Origin: Diabrotica undecimpunctata
Taxonomy: Eukaryota > Arthropoda > Insecta > Coleoptera > Chrysomelidae
Length of the DNA stretch: 64,000 bases
Assembly (NCBI RefSeq): GCF_040954645.1
Contig: NC_092803.1
Location: forward strand, 64,990,427 to 65,054,426
Reading direction: 5' to 3'
Shown one piece after another: positions 33,898 to 44,937 of this stretch (position 1 is its first letter; every line of letters starts with the position of its first letter). Below the pieces are notes generated by a model that was not told the origin of the DNA, searched no databases, and saw only the letters and a list, made by a program, of their open reading frames with translations. A program made the position numbers and the translations under genes.

Positions 33898-35875
33898 GAT
33901 GTTAAATTATTGTATCAATAATATTTTATTTCATTTTATATTATTTAAACTTTTATGTACCTCAGATCTCCACCACAAACATACTCTTACCTTTACCGAT
34001 AATAACGCCCGACATTAACAACACAGTGCTGTAATAAAGAAAAGATTTGTTAATACATACAGATGTTTTGCATTACTTAAGATTTAAAAAAGTTGGCATA
34101 TATACAAGAATTAAAAATTAAAAATTGTTCAAAGAATAAACCAAAATGTGGCTTTAGAAGATGTAAGAGTTTCCAGAAAAAGTATTTGTTGGATGGATCA
34201 TTACTTATTAAAAAACAAGATAGCATAGAAAACAATGCAGAATTTGAACCCAATATTGCATAGAATACTAGAAACTATATAAAGTAAAAAAAATTTAAAG
34301 GTCTCTTATATTTAACGTAAATATTACAGAATACACCGCTAATTCTGCATACAAGAAGTAACATTTTGAATAAATTCTAGGAATATTAGAAACCACAGCC
34401 TAGTAAATGATACTCAAGTGTATAGGAATGGTATAGGTATACTCTTTCTATACAAAGAAACTATAAGAGATCTTTACAAAGATGTTTAAGTCAATATCTT
34501 AAACAAAATTCAAAATACTGAAATAATATCATAAAATAAGTTACCAAATCCATAATTATGAAAATGGCCTGTAAAGGACGACCTGTCATAAAAAAGAATA
34601 GCTACCTACTATGTTATAAAAAACTAATATTAGCGATGAAATTTGTTAAAAATACACAATATATTTCAATAAATTTATCAACGTTTTCAACAATAGATAG
34701 TATTAATATGAAAGTAATTACTAGAAATATAATTAATGTTAAAATGTTTGCCAAAATCAAATATTTCAATCACTTACCGTTTACTGAAGTTATTTCACAT
34801 TTATTATACTTATATAAAAACTGTTACTTATAGCAACATGTATACCGACTAAATTTACTTATTGTATTGCCTTATTTAGCATAATTAAGAAACACTCTTA
34901 CAGTACTGGTACGGGTACCACAATTTTACGGTTTAAAAGAACCCGGTTAATTTTCAAATTTAAAATAAAATACCTAAATCATGGACGTTATAATTATTAT
35001 TAATCTGACCAACATGCCGATATGAATAGAGAAAAGAAATCTGTATGACCTAACGTCGCTAGATCACTCGGTGCCCGAAGTGAATTCCGAATGCTATTGA
35101 TGCTCTATTGTTTATGCAATGTTTACTTGTATTTTTAAAGTTTTTTGCATAGCTGTTTTTCAAGAAAGATAGATGGCGCCAGAATTGTTAGGTATTCAAA
35201 TATACAAAATAATAAAATATTTATATTAATAAACAAATTAATTTTGTTTTTATATTTTGCTACGTATTTAAAGATAAATAAAAATATAAAATTAATAGTT
35301 CTTAAAACCGAAATGTTTTAATCTCGACTTTTAAAGAAGTCGGCAACCAGTATATCGTTTGTTTCTTCCTTAATGCCATTAGTAGTTATAGAATTTTTAT
35401 TTATACTGCTAGTATAGCAGTATAAAACGTCTGCTCAGTTGTTTTAACTTTAATTTTCTACATCTGCTGTAAAAGTCTTCTTCTTCTGATATATATCTAA
35501 TCTTATATTTCTACATCTCCAATTTGTCTATTTGATTTTTATTATTTTGTTGTCTGTTTTCTTTGTATTATTCATTAGCTGTCTTGCATTGGTTCCAGTC
35601 TGTTATAGCCTATGGATAGGGTAGAAGATTTTAGATAGTTACCTCTAAAACAGACCTTTTTTTTTTTTAATTTTATGTTCGTCTTTACGTATTTTTCTGT
35701 ATTCTTTTCGTTATTAAAATAAATATTAGTGGATTAAAACTATCTTCTTGCTTTATACCTTTAGCATTTCAAAACTTTCTTAAATAGCTCTTCTTGTGTT
35801 TCTAGTTTTCTTTCTATAATGGGTTTCCTAATGTATATACTGTCATTCAGCCATTTTTGAACTTAGTTTCAAAGT
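33898..35875. other. unassigned AT-rich interval
   Basis: A coding-like but stop-broken text near 34130-34262 (KPKCGFRRCKSFQKKYLLDG) and a 91-codon lysine/isoleucine-rich frame at 34558-34833 are not recognisable as any family. A CTTCTTCTTCTGATATATAT tract near 35478 resembles a minus-strand LINE tail. Confidence 0.3.
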
Positions 35876-35879
35876 AGCC

Positions 35880-35990
35880 AAAAAGTGCAAAGATTTAATT
35901 GGAGAATATGGTCTTGCGACTTACGAGTGTAATGAAAGAAATGAAAGGCTGTTAGAATTTGTCAAAGAAAAAGAAATGATAGGGTGTTCA
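35880..35990 (+). pseudogene. short LINE endonuclease fragment
   Basis: Reads KCKDLIGEYGLATYECNERN, then ERLLEFVKEKEM, resembling the YGLGxxNERGxRLxEF region of APE-type endonucleases of non-LTR elements. Only about 35 residues are recognisable. Confidence 0.4.
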
Positions 35991-36500
35991 CAATCTGCTC
36001 TAAATGAGCATAGCATGTTTCTACGCCTTCATCGTCGGCTGCGCTCGTGGGAAAGTATTCTTGGATTATATTTATGTAATCAGTCTATGATATTCAAAGC
36101 ATACATCGATAACACAACATTTAGAAATCTTCTAGTCGTGTACCTAAATATTGAGACCGTTATGATTAAGTTAAGACTTTTGTTCCATATAGAGGGCGAA
36201 AAACTCATATCATCTAAAGATTCGTGTTTCTATATCACTGATGCGGTCCATATGACCTAAAATCTTTTTGTGGCGACTGAAAATGCCTTTTCTATGAAAT
36301 ATCTAATTTTTTGTTCGTGGATGATATTATTCACTGTGAACTATCTAATCTGTCTAAACCATGTGTCACCTTTTATATTCTCAGAACTTACATCAGGTTT
36401 AGTATATCTGGGAGCGTCTAGAGGGAAGAAGGTAAAATATTCCCGTTGTGCAGAAAGAAATGTGAACTACTATAATTTAATTATGGAAGAATTTGAATAA
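35976..36500 (+). pseudogene. unrecognised coding-like segment, two open pieces
   Basis: Open blocks of 94 and 76 codons (35976-36260 and 36270-36500) in neighbouring frames. The second ends with SELTSGLVYLGASRGKKVKY then SRCAERNVNYYNLIMEEFE and a TAA. The composition is protein-like, but I recognise no domain; it could be unidentified TE debris. Low confidence that it is a gene. Confidence 0.25.
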
Positions 36501-36914
36501 ATAATCTATGTAATTTTATTTTATCATTAAAAGTTTCAAAATGTTTTCTTGGCTTTTTTACAAAAGTGCTTTTAATATGTATTTTGTGTTTTTAAATAGC
36601 TTGAACCATTAACACCAAATATTTTTTATGTTATTAATCTGGTTGGATCCCCAAATGCATATACCTCACTTCTCCCTAGAGGCCTCTTCTGTCTATGTTT
36701 CTCTCGTACTCTATTCGTATTCTTGTTACAATAATTATTTTTCATTTCATTGATATGTAATATTTACTTACTTTTTTTATCTGAATTTTCCTGATATATT
36801 CTAGCCATTCCAATCTTTTTGCATCTCATTTTTCTTCTTGTTATACTAATGACGACCTAAATGTTGCTAATCTTTTTTGATTCTGATCATTCAGCTGCTG
36901 TTAACATTTTTGCC

Positions 36915-37495
36915 TATACCTTATCTAGCATAACGTTTTCGATCTGAATACTCAGTGCCTTGTGTAATTGTAGCTAACAATAAAGTTATATGTGAGACCT
37001 CCTATATGGGTTTACATAATTCCAAATGTTACATGTTGATTATGTTGTGACTCTAGGTCGATGACAATGGATAAATTTTAATTACTTTAGGGACTACATG
37101 TCTCCCTACTCGATTTTTAACAAGTGGTACTTGTCAGTTCTACCTCAGCCAGTTGGTCTGTGTCGTTTTAACTGACAAGTACCACTTGTTAAAAATCGAG
37201 CAGGGAGACATGTAGTCCCTAAAGTAATTAAAATTTATCCATTGTCATCGACCTAGAGTCACAACATAATCAAAATGTAACATTTGGAATGATGTAAACT
37301 CATATAGGAGGTCTCACATATAACTTTATTGTTAGCTACAATTACACAAAGCACTGAAGATGATCTGTTCAGATCGAAAACGTTATGCTAGTACTTAAAT
37401 TTTGACGACACTTTTTATAAAGTTTTAACTATGTTTTTTATACCACAATACAAGTGTGAAGTGTTTTAACTTCTGTGTTTTTTTTTATACCTTAT
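36915..37495. mobile_element. Penelope-like hairpin, family 3, with hammerhead-like core
   Basis: Long inverted arms (about 36925-37137 and 37165-37390) meet around a 27-bp centre. TATACCTTAT at 36915-36924 and 37486-37495 is the likely target duplication, with a one-sided extension of about 95 bp on the right. The right arm has CACTGAAGATGATCTGTTCA then GATCGAAAACGTTATG (37352-37386): CTGAAGA, stem GATCTG/CAGATC, GAAA. The left arm has lost part of the stem. Confidence 0.65.
37353..37386 (+). ncRNA. hammerhead-like motif of Penelope family 3
   Basis: ACTGAAGA, 6-bp stem GATCTG/CAGATC with loop TT, then GAAAACG. Closest to the hammerhead consensus of all motifs in the window. Confidence 0.45.
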
Positions 37496-37584
37496 ATAAC
37501 TCTTGCAGAGGTATTCTGAGGTATTCAAAAGTTTAAACGATAACTTAAGCTACAGCCTTGATAAGATCCTTTCTCATTTTCTAG

Positions 37585-38212
37585 GGTGGTCGCACACAGA
37601 AAGAGTAAAACTGTTTTAGTCAAAAACGTTTTTGTTTGAAACGAAAACGTTTTTGTTTCCACAAGAAACTTTTTGTTTTCAAGAGAAACAAAATGTTTGC
37701 ACAAACCATACTGCAATCAGTTTTATTAAAGATGTCGACAGATAACGACGAAATTGCACTAGTTTTCTGGCAGTGGTTCCTCCTACAGGACGAAAAAACG
37801 CAAAATAAAAGACAATTTTGGGTGCATCCTATAAATGAGAAAAGAATCTGGCCTTAATCAGTACAATTAATTTTTATGCGTCCACTTCCATGATACACAC
37901 AATATAAATAAGCAAAATATTGCTGTTTCCACATGTGCTTCTTGTTGACTACTCGAGCGGTTTCAAGAAGGGAATTCCAAAAACACGTTGCGCCTGCGTA
38001 CATTAAAATGTTTCAACACAAAACGACGATCCGGTAATCAACATTAAACAGACTGACTGAAACTAAATGAGCCTAAACATGCTTTAGACACACGACTAAT
38101 CAGTGTGCATTAGCTCATTTCATTTATATGGAAACATCAGCATCAGACTCGTTTAGTCAAAAACGTTTTTGACTAAAACAGTTTTGCTCTTTCTGTGTGC
38201 GGCCACCCGTAA
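37585..38212 (+). mobile_element. PIF/Harbinger deletion derivative
   Basis: Terminal inverted repeats of about 50 bp: left GGGTGGTCGCACACAGAAAG from about 37585; right, reverse-complemented, GGGTGGCCGCACACAGAAAG ending about 38209; identity extends through AAAACTGTTTTAGTCAAAAA. About 625 bp in total. It retains the N-terminal stub of the nuclease gene but none of the catalytic domain. The 3-bp target duplication expected for Harbinger is not clean (CTA versus GTA). Confidence 0.65.
37732..37857 (+). pseudogene. N-terminal stub of a HARBI1-like nuclease
   Basis: A 41-codon frame, MSTDNDEIALVFWQWFLLQD then EKTQNKRQFWVHPINEKRIWP. The KRxFWVHPINxxR segment is the conserved start of HARBI1/PIF-type nucleases. 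The gene breaks off directly after it, as expected for a non-autonomous derivative. Confidence 0.6.
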
Positions 38213-40551
38213 GGTGTGATTATACTTTGAGTAAACAAATTTGCATGTTGCCTAATCAGTCACTTGTAACTGAAATTTTTACAAACACATGATAAAACAG
38301 TTTTTCACTATATAAATCCGGTGACAAGTCTAGCGTTAAAAACTACCGTCCTATCAGAAAGCTAAGTGTGATTCCAAAGTTTTTTGAACTACTTGTGATA
38401 AAATTTCTTTTTTGGCATTGTAAGAATATTATCATTGATGAACAGCATGGTTTGTCACTGGTGGGTCCACAGTAACTAACCTCTTGTTATTTCAGAATAA
38501 TATAATTAATTCAATAGAGTGACAGTCAAGTGGATGCTTTGTACTGATTTCAATAAAGCCTTTGATAGAGTAAATCATGCAGCTATTATAAGGCAAGGAG
38601 AAACCAATACACTAAATATTCTTAAGATATAATGAATATGGCAAGTTATAGAAAACAAAAGGCCCCTAGTCTGTGGCAGACCTTAAATGGTCAAGGGGTG
38701 CTAAGAATCTCCACGTTTAATGCTAGAAACCACCCGAAAGTGGAAAACAAAAATGACACTTTGATAATTGGAACCTGGAATGCAAAATATCTCTTTATGC
38801 CAGGAAAATCTCATAACATCGTGAAAGAAATGAAAAGAATAGGAGTCAACATTCTCTGAGTCAGTGAAGTTAGGTGGCCTGGATCTGGACAGACAAACAT
38901 CGATAACCATGTAATATACTATGCTGGTAATGGCGATCGTCATCATTATAACAGAGTGGCATTTATTGTTGACGAGAAAAGCAATAAATGTGTAAAGAAC
39001 TTTACACCTATATCTGATAGAGTAGCTATGCTACACATTAATACGACTCATCGAAATATTAACTTTATCCAAGTATATGCTCCTACAGGAGAAAAACCAG
39101 AAAGAGAAATACGAGAATTCTACCAAGAAATCAAACAGCTAATGAAGATCGTAAAAAAATGCTGTTAACATTATTATGGGAGATTTTAATGCCAAAGTAG
39201 GTGAAGGGCGGAAGAAATAATAGAGGAGAAATACTGGTCCAATTTTGCCAAGAAGAAAATCTAATGATCGCAAACACCTGGTTAAAACTATCAAAAAGAA
39301 GATTATATACATGGAAAGCACCTGGAGATAATTAATAATCACATAATAAGAAACCAGATTGATTATTTATTAATTGACAAGCGTTATAGAAATGGAATCA
39401 GGGCAGATTGTGGTCGGAACGGACATCCGTTCCGACCACAATCCTGTTATCGATAAAATCTCAATTAAACTGAAGAAAATCAAACGCAGAAAAAGGATAA
39501 AATCTAGCCTCGAAAAACTTAAAGTTTCAGCAGTACAGGCAGAGATAGAGAAAATACTCAATGATACACTCAGAGAAAAATTCAGTGAAGCACCCGCGGT
39601 AGCAGAAGAATCGGTAAAAAGTATTTGGCACACCTTCAAAACAACAATTACAACTATACAAACAGAACAACTACAACACAAGAAAAACAAAGAATACATG
39701 GATGACAGAAGAAATCCTAGAACCGATGGACGTAAGAAGATCTTACAAAAACCTCAATGAAGTAAAATATAAAGAAACCCAGAGAACCATCCGAAACAAA
39801 ATCAGGAAAGCAAAAGAAAAATGGATGAACAGCAGATGTGAGGAACTGAGGGAATTACTAAAAAAACATGACTACTTCCATGCATACAAAAAGATTAAGG
39901 AAGTTACAAATATGAAGAAAAAATTCACTACAACATCTCTAGTAGATGATAACAACCAAATAGTATCTAGCCTAAAAATGTAGGAATAATATGGGAAAAA
40001 TACATCGAAGATCTGTTGGATGACGAGAGAACAGAACCACAAATGAATATAATACATAGTAGACACGATACTTGATATATTAACATCGGAAGTTACAAAA
40101 ACAATCAATACGGCAAAGCCACGAAAAGCCTCAGGTCCAGATGAGATATAAGTTGAGATGGTTAAACTTATCAATGAAAAAAATCTTTACTCCTTAACAC
40201 TACTATTTAACAAAATATATACCACTGGAATCTTCCCAGAAAACTGGCTTAGATAGACATTTATACCTATACCCAAGAAAAATAAGGCAAATAGATGCTC
40301 ACAGTTCAGATTAATTAGCCTGATGAGCCATGTTCTAAAAATTTTACTCAAAATTGTACTTCAACGTATATCCAGAGAATGCTAAAGAAATTTGAGCGAC
40401 AATCAATTTGGATTTTGTAATGCCGAGATCAACGAAAAGACGTGTTTCTCTGTTTTATCGACTACGAAAAAGCGTTTGATCGAGTAAAACACACAGAACT
40501 CTTAGAAACCCTAACACAACATGGTATAGACCATAACACGGTGGGCCTTAT

Positions 40552-42109
40552 TAAAAACCTATCTTCTTCTTCTTAAAGTGCCCTCTCCTCAATGGAGGTT
40601 GGCTACTACAATTTTAAACTCTTCTCTATCTTCAACTGTTCTTATTAGCTGTTCAAAATTTAGCCCTGTCCATTGTCGGATGTTTCTGAGCCACGATAGT
40701 CTTTTCCGTTCTAGGCTTCTCTTTCCCTCGATTTTTCCTTTCACTATAAGTTGGGCGTATTGGTACTTATTATTTCTCAGTATGTGGCCTAGGTATGATG
40801 TTTTTCTAACTTTTACTGTGTTAAAAAGTTCTCTGTTCTTGCCTATTCTATGCAGCACTTCTTCGTTTGAGGTATGCGATGTCCATGAAATTTTGAGTAT
40901 TCTCCGGTAGATCCACATTTCAAAGGCCTCCAATTTATTTACGGTTGATGTTTTAAGGGTCCACGTTTCAACTGCATATAGAAGAGTGGACCAGACGTAG
41001 CATTTTGATAAACGTAGTCGAATTTCGAGTTTTATTCGAGAATCACAAAGCAGTTTTTTTATTTTTTCGAAAGATTTTCTGGCCTGTTCTATTCTCGATC
41101 TTATTTCTAGATCAGGATTTAGGCTGCTATTGATCCAACATCCAAGGTACTTAAATCTATTGACCTGTTCTAAAATGTGCCCATTTATTGTGCAGGGTTG
41201 AGGTACGTTTTGGTTTTTTCGGATTGACATCACTTTGGTTTTTTTAATGTTTATTTTCATACCAAATTGCTCACAGGTCGAGTTGGTCTTGTCGATGAGT
41301 CGTTGTAGACCTAAGTCGGAATCCGCAATTAACACTGTATCATCGGCGTATCTGATACTGTTGATACTTACGCCATTCACATTGACTCCATCCTTGGAAT
41401 CCTCCAATGCTTCTTTAAATAGAAACTCGGAGTAAAGAATAAATAGCAGAGGCGACAGAACACATCCCTGTCTAACTCCCCTCCTAATTTCTACTTCTGC
41501 GGATGTGGAACCTTCGATCCTAACTCTGGCGTTTTGGTTCCAGTACAAGTTTTTTAAGAATTTGATGTCTTTTCCATTTAAACCGACTTCTTGCAAACGT
41601 TCTAATAGTAGGTCGTGTCTTATTCTATCAAATGCTTTTTCGAAGTCTATAAAGCATATAAATATATCTTTTTGTTGGTCGTAGCATTTTTGGCGAGAAC
41701 TAGTAAACTGAACAGGGCTTCTTTCGTTCCCATGCCGGCTCTGAAACCAAACTGATCGTCTCCGATGATTGTTTCGCATTTTCTATAGACACGATTATGT
41801 ACGATTTTTAGTAGGACTTTTACTGCATGACTCATAAGGCTTATCAAACGGAACTCATTGCAGTGTTGTGGGTATGGCTTTTTTGGTAGTGGGATGAATA
41901 TTGACTCCAGCCAATCTTGGGGTATTTTACCTGTATCATAAATGCGATTGAATAAAAGGACAAATATTTCGATATTTTCTTCGCTGATTAATTTTAATGT
42001 TTCTGGGTATATTCCGTCTGGACCTGGGCTTTTATTTGTTTTAAGATGATTAATTGCATTTATGATTTCAGATTTCAGAATTGTTGGCCCTTCGTTGATA
42101 AAAACCTAT
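40552..42109 (-). mobile_element. LINE-C, RTE-like, nested in LINE-D, 11-bp target duplication
   Basis: TAAAAACCTAT at 40552-40562 and 42099-42109 flanks a 1536-bp minus-strand body that ends in CTTCTTCTTCTT (AAG tail) at 40563 and is 5'-truncated. The insertion point lies in the LINE-D codons for KNLY; removing the copy restores VGLIKNLYWDQMAK. Confidence 0.9.
40589..42095 (-). pseudogene. LINE-C reverse transcriptase
   Basis: The segment 42095-41647 encodes TNKSPGPDGIYPETLKLISE, EFRLISLMSHAVKVLLKIVH and DDQFGFRAGMGTKEALFSLL. A one-base change near 41690 shifts to a long frame (to 40589) with FICFIDFEKAFDRIRHDLLL, RRGVRQGCVLSPLLFILYSE, IRYADDTVLIADSDLGLQ, EAFEMWIYRRILKISWTSHT, TSYLGHILRNNKYQYAQLIV and KRLSWLRNIRQWTG. 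The catalytic YADD is intact and only one frame change separates the pieces, so this is a young truncated copy. Confidence 0.85.
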
Positions 42110-44295
42110 ATTGGGATCAAATGGCGAAGATTAAAATAGACAATTGTATGACAGCAGAAATGTCAATAAAAAGAGGAGTTCGCCAGTACTGTGTACTTTC
42201 TCCACTATTGTTTAATATATATTCAGAAAAGATCTTTCAAAATGCCCTCTAAAATATTAAAGAATTAGTAAAAATCAACAGAGAATATTTAAACAATTTA
42301 AGATACGCAGACGACACCGTCATTGCCGCGGACAGTGCTGAGGGTTTGCAACAACTTTTGAATGCCATAACCAGAGAGGGAAATAGCTTGGGGCTGAATA
42401 TAAACACAAATAAAACAAAAGTAATGGCCGTTACAAATGCATCAAATACCGATATTAATATTCATATCTACAATAAACAGATAGAACCCGTACAAAAATT
42501 CCAGTATCTTGGTTGCTGGATAACAAACAATCTTGACTACAAAGTTGAAATACGTGTTCGTATAGAATATGCTAGGTCCACTTTTCAAAGAATGAAAAAA
42601 TATCTAATAAACTCTACCTTATCGTTGGATATCTGATACCAATTTGTAGAAATATTCATTTATTCCATATTGCTATACAGAGTGGAAACATGGACTCTCG
42701 GAATCACAAGTATGAGACGTGTAGAAGCCTTTGAAATGTGGGTTTTTCGAAGGATGCTGAAGATCTCTTGGACAGAGCACGTGACCAACAACGAGGTGCT
42801 CAGAAGAATGAGGACTGAGAGAGAACTCCTAAATATTGTAAAAACCAGAAAAACGAGTTATCTAGGACATATTTACAGAAAAGAAAAATAAAATTGCCTG
42901 CGACTGATAATGGAAGGGAAAGTGGAAGGAAGAAGAGGTCCAGGAAGAAGAAAATGCTCCTGGCTGAAAAATGTAAGAGGGGACAGGCATGGACACACAT
43001 TCGATATTAAGAACAGCTCAAAATAGAGAGCAATTTGCTGTAGTTATAGCTAACCATCAGTAATGGAGAGGGCACCTTAAGAAGAATTATCAGGAAATTA
43101 GATAGAATGAACTTTCCAATGTGACTTATTTTATGATTATCTAGATACCTAAGTAACGGAAGTCAGATAGTTAAAATTAAGTACTACTTATCTAATCCCA
43201 CTTCAGCTCATTCTGGTATTCCTCAAGGATCTCAGCTTGGACCCGTGATTTTCAATCTGTTTATAAACGACATTGGTTTGGATTTTCACTTTTCCAAGTT
43301 TTTATTATTTGCAGATAATTTGAAGTGATATTTTTACTGACTGTATTAATTTGAATAAGAATATAGCCGCTCTTTAGAATTGGTCAACAGTTAATGGAAT
43401 GAGTTTGAATGTAGGTAAATGCTACAGTACTACATTTTCTAGATCTAGAGTTCCAATAGTCTTTGATTACCATCTTTGCAATACATCACTAAAGAGAGTA
43501 AATGAAGGACTCGGGAGTTTTCTTTGATTCACAGGTATCTTTTAATAAACATTATTATTAAATTACTAGTAATGCTCTTCAAGTGTTTGGTTATGTTTTG
43601 CGTAGTTCAAGAGGTCTATCCATTAATTCAACAAAGATAATGTACAATGCATTGGTTAGCTCAACTTTACAGTATGCCTCTAATGTATGGTCTCCGTTGT
43701 ACCAAAACCATGTTGATTCTATTGAAAAAGTTCAGCCTAAATTTGTACGGTTAATAGCATACAAATTTAACAGACCTTTGCATACTTACTCTTATAAAGA
43801 TATCATAATGCAACTTAATCTTCATAATCGCAGGATAATGTCAGATTCAAGACTTCTCTTAAGCTGTTATCTGACAACATTCGTTGCCCTGTCCTGCTTG
43901 AGCTGTTCTCCTTTTAACACCTAATAGAGTTACCAGAGATACACCACTAACTACGGTTTTTATAGTCCAGTAGCACGTCTCTCTCGACTTGCCGATGGAT
44001 TTACTGATGAGGCTATAAGTTTAGCTGGAATATCTTGGTCAGTTTTTAGGCATAGCATTAGCATTAAATGACATAGATTCCATAGGATTGTTTTCAATGT
44101 ATTTATTTTTATGGTTATTTGCATGATGTTGCTGTTTATTGTTTTGATTATTGTTCGACATAGTTGATTTAGGAGAAAAAGAAAAAGAAAAAACAAAATA
44201 AATATAAATATATTTTTTTTAGTTTTATTTAATTTGTTAGTTTTGTATTTAATTACAACTAATTTTGGCATTATATTTGCAATATTTTTTTTAGG

Positions 44296-44490
44296 TCAAT
44301 TTGCTGGGTATCGATAAGAAATTGTTAAGAATATGAAAAATAGATGTTTTAGTAGAGAAATATAAATGGAAGAGAGTAGATGCTATTCCTTTTGCTGGAT
44401 TTTTATAAAGTCTCATTGAACCAGATCCAGCACTTCGTTATACTGCATCTATGGCTCTTCACAGTGAATGGATTACAATGAATGATTAAT
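44296..44490 (+). pseudogene. SR-protein-kinase-like C-terminal fragment
   Basis: Following a TTTTTTTTAG acceptor-like sequence, the frame reads VNLLGIDKKLLRI, stop, KIDVLVEKYKWKRVDAIPFA, GFL, stop, SLIEPDPALRYTASMALHSE and WITMND before a TAA. VLxEKYxW and the DPxxRxTAxxxLxHxWI ending resemble kinase subdomains X-XI of SRPK proteins. Two internal stops and an apparent deletion make it a pseudogene piece, either a retrocopy or a captured exon. The match is from pattern memory and is short. Confidence 0.35.
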
Positions 44491-44930
44491 CGTTTTCCAG
44501 ATCAGTACTAATATAAATCTGTTTAAAGACTGAAGTTTTTATGTTCATTAAATTATCATTTATTAATATATTCAATATCTTTAATAGGGATTTTATAATA
44601 AAGTTTTAAAAACTTGTAAGTAAATGCATTTTATTGACTAATTTGATTTTCCATTACTTAAGATTACCTATAATTCTGACCAATTGCTTTGTCTCTTGTT
44701 TTGTATTATTATATTATAAGCGTAAAAAATTGTTAAGTTCTATATATCTTTTCTATACTTTTCTTTTTTATTTTATCTGTGAATATACTAAGGGTCCTCA
44801 GTTATTTCGGATGTTCTCCTTCCTTTCTTAGATGATCAACCTAGAAACACTTTATTCTGCCTGTGTTTTATCTTAAGCCAACTTTCGAATAATTTTATCT
44901 GGCTTCGATGTAACTACAGCTATTTAATCT
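44491..44930. other. unassigned AT-rich interval
   Basis: No recognisable coding or repeat structure. Confidence 0.3.
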
Positions 44931-44937
44931 AATATTA

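Larger units (their letters stand above)
38632..43079 (+). pseudogene. LINE-D polyprotein: APE endonuclease and RT
   Basis: Endonuclease: TLIIGTWNAKYLFMPGKSHN (38758), VKEMKRIGVNIL then VSEVRWPGSG, NRVAFIVDEKSNK, NINFIQVYAPTGEKPEREIR (39058), IIMGDFNAKVGEG (39172), RNQIDYLLIDKRYRNGI (39352). RT: coiled region 39430-39990, KPRKASGPDEI near 40120, SHVLKILLKIVLQRI near 40330, FIDYEKAFDRVKHTELLETL (about 40462), GLIKNLY where LINE-C interrupts, WDQMAKIKIDN, IKRGVRQYCVLSPLLFNIYS, LRYADDTVIAADSAEGLQ (42299), then EAFEMWVFRRMLKISWTEHV (42725) and GRRGPGRRKCSWLKNVR. Many frameshifts. Confidence 0.8.
38585..43094 (+). mobile_element. LINE-D, RTE-like, inserted in LINE-E and carrying LINE-C
   Basis: Body 38594-43085. 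Flanking 9-bp repeats ATTATAAGG (38585-38593) and ATTATCAGG (43086-43094) differ by one base. The 3' end has a short AAGAAG tail. Without LINE-C it is about 2.9 kb and retains an endonuclease, so it may be nearly full length. Confidence 0.75.
38308..44060 (+). pseudogene. LINE-E reverse transcriptase, interrupted
   Basis: Carries finger and palm motifs left of the LINE-D insertion and the catalytic loop (LLFADN, the second D of FADD changed to N) to the right. The 43583-43924 block holds the thumb region typical of jockey-like elements, YNALVSSTLQYASNVWSPLY. No RNase H domain is seen. Multiple stops and frame changes in addition to the 4.5-kb insertion. Confidence 0.7.
38308..44080 (+). mobile_element. 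LINE-E (jockey/CR1-like), split by LINE-D
   Basis: Two separated halves of one reverse transcriptase: 38308-38593 (SGDKSSVKNYRPIRKLSVIP, then IIIDEQHGF and KAFDRVNHAAIIR) and 43086-44080 (KLDRMNFPM, SNPTSAHSGIPQGSQLGPVI, FSKFLLFADN, MFGYVLRSSRGLSINSTKIM, then YASNVWSPLYQNHVDSIEKV). The join AAIIR|KLDRMNFP is in frame. 5'-truncated; the 3' end near 44080-44290 is not sharply visible. Confidence 0.75.

Noticed and set aside
37545..38220. Penelope hairpin interpretation of the 37.6-38.2 kb inverted repeat
   Set aside because: The GGGTGGYCGCACAC ends and HARBI1-like stub fit Harbinger; no GAAA core or one-sided extension.
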